From contig OX387187.1 in assembly GCA_947561395.2 (NCBI GenBank), positions 22,549,829 to 22,613,828 on the forward strand: a DNA stretch of 64,000 nt. The letters are read 5' to 3'. The position numbers and the translations under genes are program-made. A model generated the notes under the pieces. It was given only the letters and a program-made list of their open reading frames with translations, was not told where the DNA came from and ran no database searches. The DNA comes from Buxus sempervirens. Its lineage: Eukaryota; Streptophyta; Magnoliopsida; Buxales; Buxaceae. Numbering within the stretch: position 1 is the stretch's first letter; the number at the start of each line of letters is the position of its first letter. This document shows positions 33,155 through 43,482 of this stretch, in pieces.

Positions 33155-35121
33155 AAACACCCCCCCCCCATTTGAATCCATTAAAAATATTTCCAAACCC
33201 AAATTCCAAGCGAATAAAAAGTCAACTTTCCAGTTCCAGGCTAAATTCCGGTTTTTCAGGTCCGGTAAAAAGATTCAACATGTTAATACCAAGGTATTCG
33301 TCAAGATTTAAAATCTCAAAAATTCATTTATGCAATAACATTGCTAAAAACCTGATTACCGGGAAAAATTATCTTCAAATCTTGCTTTAAAAAATATTTC
33401 ATTTTCTGAGGTCAAAAGTCAACAAAATTCAACCCGAAAAAGTTTGACTTTGCATAAAAGATTGAATTCGGGCCTTTTCCTTTGCGGCTTTGGATTCAAA
33501 TGGGTTAAGGATCTCAAACCCAATGCTAAAAATTGAAAATTCCAATAAAATATTTCTCTCTTTCAAGATTTATCAAAAATCGTGCAATTTTGGGGTGTCT
33601 ACAAGAGCTAAGGGAAACAAGTTATGGGATGGATCCTTAGATCTAGAGCCAATTTTATGAGATATATTCATGATTTATTTAGAATTATGTATAGTTGTTG
33701 ATTGTGCATGTTTTGGTTTCAATTATGGAAGAATTGAATAGATCTATGCTGTTTGATGGCATTAGATCTTAATTCTCTCCTCAAATGTAGTTTTCTACAC
33801 TTCTATGCACAAAATCATTTGTTTTCTTCAATATAGGCGTAGAACTTAGATATACTATGTTCTATATGGTTGATTTGAGGCCAGAAGCCTTAGATCAATA
33901 TCTCAGGACTTTTTGATTTGATTTTAATTGGTTTTAATCTTTTAGAGAAGATCTCATGATCAAATCTCTCTCAATTTGAGCAAATCTTAACCAATTTGGG
34001 TAAATTTGGCTCTCACTCTCCAAATAATGAAAGATCTAAGCCAAATCCATGCCCTAAATGCTTTTAGACTATTTTCAAGTCATTCCAAATGTTTTCAAAT
34101 CAAATCTAATGAATCAAGTACGCACACACATGATTTTGTCTTGATTTTTATAGATTTGGATTGAACCTTTGTCATATCTTGTATCATTTGTAACTTCATC
34201 ATATGGATGAATTTTTGAATGATTTTAGAGGCATATGAAAGGTGAGGAAGTCTAGTTTAATCCTATAAAATTTGAGCAATTTAAATAGAGCCGATTTTTC
34301 AAACCATTTAATTGAAGTTAATGAGTCAGATCAACATAGTTTGCTATACTTGTAATTTTGATTGAGCACCAAAGGCTTATTTTATCTCCGATTTGAATGA
34401 TTTCAATTTTGAGTTTTACTTGATGAGTCTATTTTCGGATTGAATTGAATTCATAAGTTTTCAATTAGATTTGAGCTATGTGTGCTTGATTGACTTTATG
34501 TTGTTCAGTAGTAGATTATAGAGTCAATCTGTGATCACTTGAGCATGTTTGAGAGAACACACAAGCCACAAATTGATGAAATTTTGAATAAGGCTTATGC
34601 CATTCAAAAGATGGCATCTCATACTTCATTTACACCAATTTTCAAGGATTTATATAGAGACAATTTCCATGAATAGGCTTTCAAAGTTGGCTACTCATCA
34701 TTTTTACTGTTTTACATCAGTAAATTTTGAGCAAGAATATCTTCTTTGTTTTTTTAATCAAATTTGAACAAAATTTTTACTGAATCTTCTACTCCATATT
34801 ACCTTTCAAATGACTTTGGTTTCACTCCGTTTGAGTTTGATTTGATTGACTTATGATTGATTGAAATGCTTAGCTCAAATAGCTTAACTTCTTGATTTTT
34901 CAAATTTTGTTTGATTTGCTTTCCTTCAATTTTGTCTTGATTTTTACTTTGATTATGAAGTCCTAGAGGTGATATATCCATCGAGAGAGTTCAGAATTCA
35001 TTGGACTACTCATATGGAGAAATCATACATATGTTTATCTATTTTTATATACTTTTGAATGATTTTTGTATGCAAACATATATGCAGCATGAATAGGCAT
35101 ATGTGAATCATCTTGTATGGA

Positions 35122-35154
35122 TGAATGGGTGTGCCTAACACCTTCCCCTACTCA
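35122..35154 (+). other. Conserved late-LTR hairpin, LTR-A3 copy
   Basis: Arms TGAATGGGTG and CCCCTACTCA enclose TGCCTAACACCTT. Pairing is weaker here than in the other copies, in keeping with an older, mutated LTR. Confidence 0.55.
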
Positions 35155-35350
35155 TAACCTAACCCCCTTACCCTGTCTCTAGACTAAATCATGAATTAGA
35201 GTTTCCTTGGCTTTATTTCACTCTGTTTTGCACACTTTAGCATCCATCCATACTTAGATCTTGGATGGTGGCGACTACTTGTTTATATGAATTTTACGTA
35301 GTGATTAGGAGGTCATCTAGGTGATTTACATGGTCCCATAAAACTAAATG

Positions 35351-36076
35351 CCAATTCAAATATAAATCCACACTTATCACCCCAAATAAATCTATAGATC
35401 ATTTCCATCATGTTATAATCACAACATATATGTTGTGAGATTGTAATCCATCCTAAAAATTGTAAATGGAGAGATCACAAAATGCTCAACAATACAACTT
35501 ATCATTTGCCATATGTAATCAATGTAGAACATTCTAAGTATGCCAATTAATTCTAATTTTAATTTAATCAAGTCTTTATATTATTTATTCACTTAATCGC
35601 GCTCAAATTTCTGCAAGACGAAAAGGAACAAATAAAAGTAAAGATTGTATAACCTAAAATTCCTAGAGATTTCATCATGTCAAATAAAGTCTTATCGGAA
35701 ATGTAATATGCCGTTGAAGTTTTAATACAATATGTTCTTTAAGTAAGGAGAGACTTGAACTTTACTCTTACCGACTTCTACATTATATTTACCGTTCTAT
35801 TAGATGTTGAGGAGGGAATTCAAGTGATCAACCCTCCATTATTTAATACAAATAAGTCATCAGACATATATATATTATAATACCCCAAGTTGCCTAAGTC
35901 AAATGGCTTGGTGAATAGTCACCAAGTCCAGTGCCTCCCACCACATGGATCGGACTAAATATAGCTGGCTCATAAAAAACCATCAATCGAAGTATGTTTC
36001 TTTGGATCCACGATTCCTAACCCGACCCATCAACCGATGCTTGCAAGGAAACGGGTATTGTTGAAGTTAACCCAAT
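35351..36076. other. Spacer, no gene recognised
   Basis: AT-rich sequence without a usable frame or known domain. It ends at the target duplication of the LINE fragment. Confidence 0.4.
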
Positions 36077-36093
36077 CCATTAAGGTCTCACAT

Positions 36094-36762
36094 TTTTTTT
36101 CAAGGAACTCCCTACAGGTAGAAAGGGAGGTTAAGGCACGACCTCTAAACCTGTAGATTAATCAGCTCGAAGCATGGAGATGACCCCTTACAAATCTAGA
36201 TAACAACATAAGGTCTATTTTTTTTGTTTTTTTGAAACAACTAGCAACGAAGGTAATAGATACCCCCTTTGTCTGATCTGAAATGACCTAAACAATCTCT
36301 TGGAAGTTCCCTACTGTTATTGAAAGTCTGGTTTCGATGAGCTTTGAATGTCTCCCTTGCCCAAGCATCAGCAGTGAAGTTGCCTTGCCTTAGTATATGA
36401 TGAATTTTGAATGCCTTGAAGATGTTCTTGAATCCTGGCCACCCAATGAAATACATTCTAAGGACAAGCCTTCTTACCATTAACTACTTCCACTAAAATT
36501 TGAGAATCACATTCTATGATTACATTGGTGTGAGGATACCCCTTTATGATCAGCAAACCATCTAAGAGGGCTCTAGCTTTTGCAACTAGATTAGTAGCAT
36601 TGCAATAAAGGTGGCTAAAAGCAATTACCAGGTTTCCTTTACTGTCCCAAATTAGTCCACCACCAGCACATGGACCATGGTTTCAAGAGGGTCCTGACAC
36701 TGATAATTCTCTGAGCTTGTGCTCGATGTTTTGAATTACATCCTGTTATGAATGATATAGGA
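36094..36762 (-). mobile_element. 5'-truncated LINE with RNase H remnant
   Basis: T runs on the plus strand (36092-36100) mark a minus-strand poly(A) end. Imperfect target duplications (CCATTAAGGTCTCACAT at 36077-36093 and a 15/17 match at 36763-36779) frame it. The minus strand encodes plant LINE-type RNase H motifs in two frames: ECDSQILVEVVNGKKACP and then IHHILRQGNFTADAWARE. At least one frameshift lies between them, so it is dead. Confidence 0.8.
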
Positions 36763-36849
36763 CCATTAAGCTCTCTCATACTAGAATATTAATAATCCTA
36801 AAGTTTTATATTATTTATGTATACGAACAGACACACCTACATAAATTTA

Positions 36850-36970
36850 ATATTTTCTATCTTCCTTTCCTCTTTCTCATAAGAAAGACCAGCAAAAAAA
36901 CTTTGAACTAGGAAACCCATTTAGAAGAGTAGATTCACGCTTCACACAAGACCTTGAAAGGAAGAATTTT
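36850..36970 (+). repeat. Flanking repeat, copy 1 (of 41605-41760)
   Basis: TTTAGAAGAGTAGATTCAC, CACACAAGACCT and the T/A run before the copia insertion match the segment 41605-41760 at about 90 percent. An older duplication existed here, and the copia element inserted into the first copy. Confidence 0.75.
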
Positions 36971-36975
36971 AAAAA

Positions 36976-37229
36976 TGACAACTCAAATGAACCCCCTTTA
37001 ACTATATTTAACTCTGAGTTGTATTTCAAAAGAAATCTACAAAGCCTTTATATAGACACTAGGCACTATTCAAAAGAAAACTGAAAAACAATAAATTCTA
37101 TAAAAACCGACTATCTCCTTTATCACCTATAAATTCTATAACAACCGACTATAAAAACCGAATAACTCTTGACCTTTAACTTCTAAAATTTAAAACCCAC
37201 TAAAGATAACATTTAATGTTTATTCAACA
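36976..37229 (-). repeat. 3' LTR of young copia element
   Basis: The plus strand runs from TGACAACTCAAATG to TTATTCAACA. It differs from the 5' LTR by five substitutions (about 2 percent). Confidence 0.92.
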
Positions 37230-37245
37230 AAACTCCCCCGTAAAC

Positions 37246-39070
37246 TTAAATGCTTCTACCATCCGTCATGCCAATCATCTTCTTGCATTTGTCAAGAAGT
37301 ACTTTCGGTAGCGGTTTTGTGAAGATATCCACAGCTTGATCCTGACTTGCCACATGCACCAATTCCACACTTCCTTCCTTCACACGATCTCGGATAAAGT
37401 GAAAACGAACGTCGATGTGTTTGCTTCTTTCATAGTTCACTGGGTTCTTTGCCAACTCAATTGCTGATTTGTTGTCAACTTGAATCATGGTTGCACCTAG
37501 TTGCTTTAGCTCCATCTTGCTCAACAAATTTCTAAGCCATATTGCATGACATACACACCAAGATGCTGCCACATATTCAGCTTCACACGTCGAGAGCGTC
37601 ACGATCGGTTGCTTCTTTGAAAGCCAAGTAAACGCAGTATCTCCCATAAAGAACACATATCCTGAGGTGCTTTTCCGATCGTCTATGTCTCCGCACCAAT
37701 CGCTGTCGGAGTAGCCAACCAACTTATAATCTTCTGCTTTTGAGTAGAACAACCCGAGTGACACCGTTCCTTGGATGTACCGTAGGATTCGCTTCAACGC
37801 CTTCCAGTGTGAATAAACCGGCTCCTCCATGAACCGACTTACAATGCCGACACTTAATGAAAGATCCGGCCTTGTGCATGTGAGATAGCGAAGGCTTCCT
37901 ATCAAACTCCGATATTTACTCACATCGACATGTTCTCCTCCATCGAACTTCGAGAGTTTTGCACCTGGTTCCATTGGTGTTGATACCGGGTTGCAATCTG
38001 CCATCTTATACTTCTTCAAAATCTCTTTTGCATATGTCTCCTGTGATACAAAAATACCCGTCTCTACTTGTCTAACCTCCAAACCAAGAAAAAACTTCAT
38101 CAAGCCCAAATCTGTCATCTCAAATTCCCGTGTCATTGTGCCCTTAAACTCTTCTATCATCTCATCATTGTTACCCATAAAAATAAGATCATCGACATAA
38201 AGAGCAACAAATAACACGTTACCTCCATTCTTCTTTGCGTAAAGGGCATGCTTGTAGGGACATTGCTTGAACCCGTTCTCCTTGAAATATGAATCGATAT
38301 GTGTATTCCATGCCCGCGGTGCTTGCTTCAACCCGTAAAGCGCCTTCTTCAATTTTAGCACCTTATTCTCTTCTCCGACTTTCATGTACCCGAGTGGTTG
38401 TTCGATGTAGACATCTTCTTCGAGCACACCATTCAAGAATGCCGACTTGACATCCATTTGAAATATCGGCCATTTGAATTGAGCAGCTTGAGAAATGAGT
38501 AATCGGATTGTCTCCATTCTTGCAACAGGAGCAAATACCTCGTCATAGTCGATTCCGGCCTTTTGCTTGTATCCCTTCGCAACAAGTTGCGCCTTGTACC
38601 GTTCTATCTCGCCTTGAGCATTCATCTTTTTCTTGAACACCCATTTCACACCAATAGGTTGACTTCCTTTCGGCAATTCTACTAGCTCCCATGTGTTGTT
38701 GCGGTCAATCGCCTTAATCTCCTCGTTCATGGCAGTTTGCCACTTCTTGTCTCGCACCGCCTCTTCAAAGCTGATATTTTCAGCATCTGCCAAAAGACAT
38801 ACAAGGTGTACCTCATTTGTCGAATCATACAAATCTTGCAAACTTCGCATTTTGGGTTGTCGTGGTTCATCTTCATTATCAGTAGTTTTAGAGTTTGTTG
38901 GTATGCTTGTTGATGCAAAGACTGATGATTCTCCAACTTCGATGATAACTTCCGTCGAATTGTTCCAGTCCCACTCGCTTGCTTCGTTTACTAGCACATC
39001 ACGACTAACCATCACCTTCTTGCTTATCGGGTCGAGTAGCTTGTACCCTTTTGTCTTCTCATCATACCCA
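37246..39070 (-). CDS. Copia reverse transcriptase-RNase H (pol, 3' part)
   Basis: The frame encodes the linker, RT and RNase H of the copia polyprotein, about 600 residues to the stop at 37246. RT motifs are visible: NTWELVELPKGSQPIGVKWV, QMDVKSAFLNG, LKKALYGLKQAPRAWN and the catalytic YVDD in LFVALYVDDLIF. The RNase H has SDSDWCGDIDDRKSTSGY, TLSTCEAEYVAA and VDNKSAIELAKNP. It makes cDNA from the element's RNA in virus-like particles. It lies one frame away from the gag-integrase part because of a single-base deletion near 39070, so a full polyprotein would not be made. Confidence 0.93.
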
Positions 39071-41297
39071 ATAAAATATAACTTTTGCTTTTGTCTTCGA
39101 GCTTCGTTCTTCGTTGATCCGGTACGTGTGCATAAGCCACACTACCGAACACTTTGAGATGAGAAACTATTGGTTTTTGTCCGCTCCATGCCTCTTGTGG
39201 TGTTTGATCATCTAACTTCATATGTGGACATCTATTTTGTACATAGATGGCACATTGCACAGCTTCTGCCCAGAATTCCTTCGGCATCCTCTTGCTCTTG
39301 AGCATTGATCGAACCATGTCGAGAATAGTCCGGTTCTTCCTCTCGGCCACACCATTTTGTTGAGCAGAGTATGGTGCGGTTAGAAATCTCCTTATGCCTT
39401 GCTCCTCGCAATACTCCATGAAAGCCGTAGAAGTATACTCACCACCTTTATCGGATCGTACGGCTTTGATGTGTCTACCAGTTGCCTTCTCCACCATCAC
39501 TTTGAATTTTTTGAACACCTCGAATGCCTCGGATTTTTCTTTCAAAAAATAAACCCAAGTTTTTCGTGAGAAATCATCGATAAAGGAAATGAAGTACCTT
39601 TTACCGCTAAAAGATTCGGGGGTGATTGGTCCACATATGTCGGTATGAATCAACTTGAGAGTATGTTTAGCTTGATAATCTGTCTTCTTTTGAAAAGAGG
39701 TTCTCGCTTGCTTGCCAAGCACACATTCTTCACAAAATTTGCCCTCATAGTCCATGTCCGGCAGCTCGTGCACCATGTTCTTCTTTGCTAACTTTTTTAG
39801 ACCACCATGATGTAGATGACCAAACCGGAGATGCCACAGCGACGCCTTGTCTTCTACGTTGACTCGCAAACATTTTTCTCGCACGCTTCTCAAATTCAGT
39901 TTGTACATCCGATTTCTTCCCATCTCGACTCGAGCAACCAGACGCCCTTGCTTGTCCTTCAAGTATAGTGCCTGGTCTTTTAAAAGTATTGAGTAACCTT
40001 TCTCCGTGAGTTGCCCCAAACTCAAAATGTTGGTCTTGAGGTCTGGTACGTAATAGACATCTTGGATTGACCCTATCAAGCCATTCTTTTGTAAGTAACA
40101 AACCTTACCTCGGCCTTTGACCTCCAACTTTGATGCATCTCCAAACGACACATGACCATCTTCAATCTTTTGCATCTCTTTGAATAGATACTCGTGACTG
40201 CACATATGGTTGCTTGCCCCTGAGTCGAGGTACCACAGAGTGTCATTGTTGATGTTGACTTCATTTTGAGCCATCAAGAGAAAACCTTCATTCTCTTCGT
40301 CTTCCAAGGCTAGGTTGGTTGTTTCTTCTACCTTTTTATCGGCTCGACAATCTTTTGCAAAATGCCCCACTTTACCACAATTATAACATTTGTCGGAGAT
40401 GCAATCCTTCGCGTAGTGACCATACTTGTAACACTTGTAGCACTCGATGTTGGAATAGTTCGACCGGCCGCCTCTTCCTCGACCGCGTCCTCTTCCACGC
40501 CAATTTGGTTGGTTCGACTGTCCCTTCTCCTTATAGTACTCTTCATAACTGCTGCCTTGACCACCACGACCATTTCCACGACTTCCACGGCCACGCCCTC
40601 TACCTCGAAAATTTTGAGAATAGAGTACCTTTTCGTCTTTGATTGACGCCTTGGTTTGAAGTGCTTGCACGAGTGTCTCCTCCTTCTTTTTCTTCTTACG
40701 TTGTTCGTGTGCCTCGAGAGAACCAGCAAGCTCGTCGACTGTGAGCGTCGCAAGGTCCTTTGACTCTTCTATCGCGCACACAACATTCTCAAAATTGTCG
40801 GTTAATGATCTCAAAATCTTCTCCACAACTCGCGCATCGGTTAATGCTTCGCCATTACGAATGAGTTGGTTCACCACGGCTTGTACACGCGTGATGTAGT
40901 CAGATACAATTTCCGACTCCTTCATCTTCATGCTCTCCAACTCGCCACGAAGAGTTTGGAGACACACTTGCTTGACTCGGTCAGCTCCTTTGAACACTTT
41001 TTCTAAAATGTCCCATGCTTCTTTTGAAGTAGTTGCACCGGCAATCTTCTCAAAGCCCGACTCGTCAACGGCTCGGAACAACATGTATAGTGCCGCCTTA
41101 TCCTTCGATCGCGTCTCTTTCAACGCCTTGTTTTGAGCCGCCGTATTTACCGTGGTATTTGTTGGTTCTTCGAAACCTTCTTCGACCACCTCCCACGCAT
41201 CTTGAGATCCGAGAAGAGCTTTCATTTGAATGCTACAGTTCTCGTAGTTCGCCTTCGTTAGTCGGGGTAGCGGCATTTGTCCTGTCACATTCGCCAT
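39060..41297 (-). CDS. Copia gag-protease-integrase (pol, 5' part)
   Basis: The first in-frame ATG is at 41297 (MANVTGQMPL), only about four bases after the primer site. The gag domain is followed by an Arg-Gly-rich segment and two CCHC knuckles (CYKCYKYGHYAKDC and CYNCGKVGHFAKDC). The protease site is WYLDSGASNHMC. The integrase has an HHCC region (HLRFGHLHHGG, then CEECVLGKQ) and the catalytic D-D-E context (IHTDICGP, SDKGGEY, NGVAERKNRT). The frame leaves register near 39070 and ends shortly after at 39024. Confidence 0.93.
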
Positions 41298-41299
41298 CA

Positions 41300-41312
41300 G
41301 CTTTGATACCAA
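41300..41312 (-). promoter_or_regulatory. Primer-binding site of young copia element
   Basis: The minus strand reads TTGGTATCAAAGC, complementary in kind to initiator-Met tRNA. It starts two bases after the 5' LTR and nearly abuts the gag ATG at 41297. Confidence 0.85.
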
Positions 41313-41314
41313 TT

Positions 41315-41568
41315 TGACAACTCAAATGAACCCCCTTTAACTATATTTAACTCTGAGTTGTATTTCAGAAGAAATCTACAAAGCCTTTATATAGACACTA
41401 GGCACTACTCAAAAGAAAACTGAAAACCAATAAATTCTATAAAAACCGACTATCTCCTTTATCACCTATAAATTCTATAGCAACCGACTATAAAAACAGA
41501 ATAACTCTTGACCTTTAACTTCTAAAATTTAAAACCCACTAAAGATAACATTTAATGTTTATTCAACA
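41315..41568 (-). repeat. 5' LTR of young copia element
   Basis: 254 bp, TG...CA. It contains TATATAGACACTAGG (near 41385-41400 on the plus strand) and AT-rich promoter-like stretches. A clear TATA box was not assigned. Confidence 0.92.
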
Positions 41569-41604
41569 AAAAATAGTTCAGTGGAAGTAACATGGTCAGG
41601 TTAG

Positions 41605-41760
41605 GTTGGTATTTTCTATATTCCTTCCCTCTTTCTCATGAGAAATAAAGAAAAACCAGCAAAGACACGTTGAAGCAGGAAAGCCATTTAGAAGAGTAGA
41701 TTCACATTTCACACAAGACCTCAAAAAGGAAGTATTTTAAAAATAGTTCAGTGGAAGTAA
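41605..41760 (+). repeat. Flanking repeat, copy 2
   Basis: This is the second copy of the segment that ends in AGTATTTTAAAAATAGTTCAGTGGAAGTAAC. The first copy (36850-36970, continued at 41574) is split by the copia insertion. Confidence 0.75.
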
Positions 41761-41814
41761 CTCGACTGGTTAGGTGGGTCCGATTATTTTAAGCCATTTA
41801 TTAAACGGGCTGGT

Positions 41815-42308
41815 TTGAACTGAATACTTACCTATTAACATCGTACCGGCGTACCCCATCAACTTGACCCGAAATTTCTCCATTAATCGACAACTCAATT
41901 TGGCTGAAAAGTTTAGCGTGTTGAGTCTAACTTAATACGTGGTTAAGCAGGTGGGGGCGAAGAAGAGAAGCAGCTTCTCCTTTTGATCCACGCCATACAA
42001 TCAAGTAATACATGTTCAAAGCAAAAGCGAAAGAAGATCATCTTTTAATTGAAAACTAAAAAGAAGATCATCTTTGAACTGAATACTTATCTATTAACAT
42101 CGTACCGGCGTACCCCATCAACTTGACCCGAAATCTCTCCATTAATTGACAACTCGATTTGGCTGAAAACTTTAGCGTGTTGAGTCTAACTTAATACGTG
42201 GTTAAGCAGGTGGGGGCGAAGAAGAGAAGCAGCTTCTCCTTTTGATCCACGCCATACAAACAAGTAATACATGTTCAAAGCAAAAGCAAAAGAAGATCAT
42301 CTTTTAAG
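41815..42308 (+). repeat. 259-bp tandem duplication
   Basis: Two copies over 95 percent alike by eye share TCGTACCGGCGTACCCCATC (41841 and 42100), GGTTAAGCAGGTGGGGGCGA and GATCCACGCCATACAA. No coding content is seen. Confidence 0.9.
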
Positions 42309-43480
42309 ATGGATATTATTCGGGTGATGTTACAACCAACAGTAAACACCTCGAAAGTCCAATTGTTCTTCTTCAAGGGAATCAACTGTGCAAAAGCAGA
42401 AATTTCAATGGATGTTATCACCCCAGTCCAGAACAATGCGATCCCTTTCTTTCATTGAAAACACCACACAATTGAATTTTATAATGCCTTAATCCCTCCA
42501 GCAATGTTGTTGTTCACTTTGGTCAACTAGGCCTTATGGTTTTGTTCCTGAGTTTTACCCTAAAAAGGGTTATTGCTTGAGAGAATCACAGGCCTACATA
42601 TATGAACTTTCACTTTCTCCTCGAGGATCTCATAATTCATAATTTACCCTTGAGTGTTACACTTCCCCCACGCAATAAGGCCTTTTTATAAGAAAATAAC
42701 TTTTTCTTTTTAATATATGTTAGGAGACCTGCCACACGAAGACAGTGGGGATACGATTCAGGGAAGAAACATCCCATAAGATCCGTTGTACAGCAGTTCA
42801 ATAAAAAAAATTAAAGAAGAAATAAACTTGGTTTTTGAAAAATGGTAAAGGGTTTTTCACTGCGAACCGACCTGAACCAAACGTGTGTGTATTTTAATGA
42901 CACGTCATGCAGGTGCACTGGGCTCTAGATTTCCATTAATCTTCCCTTAGGTTTCCACTTGAGCCTATGGGCGAGGGCAATTAACCGACTTATCTTTCAC
43001 AAGTTTATAAGTCATGGAAATACTGAGTCATTCTCAATTTTCATAGCTTTCAAATGTGGGACTATTTCCATGTCATTTCACTATGAACAAAAGCAAGCTA
43101 AGGTCAAGATTCAAGTCTATAAAGGTTAGGTTTTTTTTATTAAAATAATCGATCGTAAGACCTTTCACTATGAATTTGCAAAGTGGGAGTTGGAATAGTA
43201 GTTCAACCAACTGTGTTCCATAAGTCAGAGCCAATTATATATTGAACCCAAGTCATCAATCCAAAAAAATTATGTGATTATCATAGATGTTACATTGTAC
43301 TCTTCACAAACTATTCTTTATTAGTTTATTTTCTAAAAAGTAGAGAATGTTCAAACCAAATTGAACCATGATGTTAACTTGGTTTGATGAATTTTAGGAG
43401 AAATAAACTACATTAAATAACATACACACACTGATAGAGAAGTGAATTTAAATTGCATCATAACGTACAAATAAGTCTAA
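42309..43480. other. Spacer downstream of the methyltransferase gene, with TRIM fragment
   Basis: A TRIM-like fragment at 42505-42665 (TTTGGTCAACTAGGCC, ACATATATGAA and TCACTTTCTCCT phrases) matches 29195-29340. The rest is AT-rich with no gene. A minus-strand AATAAA at 43330-43325 lies about 150 bp after the methyltransferase stop and could serve as its poly(A) signal. Confidence 0.5.
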
Positions 43481-43482
43481 TA

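Larger units (their letters stand above)
30730..33603 (-). mobile_element. LTR-A4, solo LTR nested in LTR-A3, inverted
   Basis: On the minus strand it starts TGTAGACACCCC (33603) and ends CATGTCTCACA (30730). An exact 5-bp duplication AGAGC flanks it (30725-30729 and 33604-33608). At 2.87 kb it has no internal region. It is closest in layout to LTR-A1, including the hairpin at 33071-33154. Because it is inverted inside LTR-A3, transcripts across the locus could fold back. Confidence 0.9.
29679..35345 (+). mobile_element. LTR-A3, solo LTR (interrupted)
   Basis: It starts TGTAGACACCCC. AAATG flanks both ends (29674-29678 and 35346-35350). The right end reads ...AAACTA rather than CA, so it is probably mutated. 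LTR-A4 interrupts it at 30730-33603 in the opposite orientation. Its own length is about 2.8 kb. It carries a 220-bp duplication in U3, ACCGTA palindromes, a TATAAATA box and the late hairpin. Confidence 0.78.
36976..41568 (-). mobile_element. Young, nearly complete Ty1/copia retrotransposon
   Basis: Two 254-bp LTRs (36976-37229 and 41315-41568) differ at only five positions by direct comparison. Target duplications AAAAA flank the element (36971-36975 and 41569-41573). The primer site (TTGGTATCAAAGC on the minus strand, 41312-41300) and a G-rich purine tract next to the 3' LTR (37230-37240) are in place. The gag-pol frame is complete apart from one single-base frameshift near 39070. The domain order protease-integrase-RT-RNase H is that of copia. 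It resembles the TNT1/Tork-like group, but the lineage is not proved here. Confidence 0.93.
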
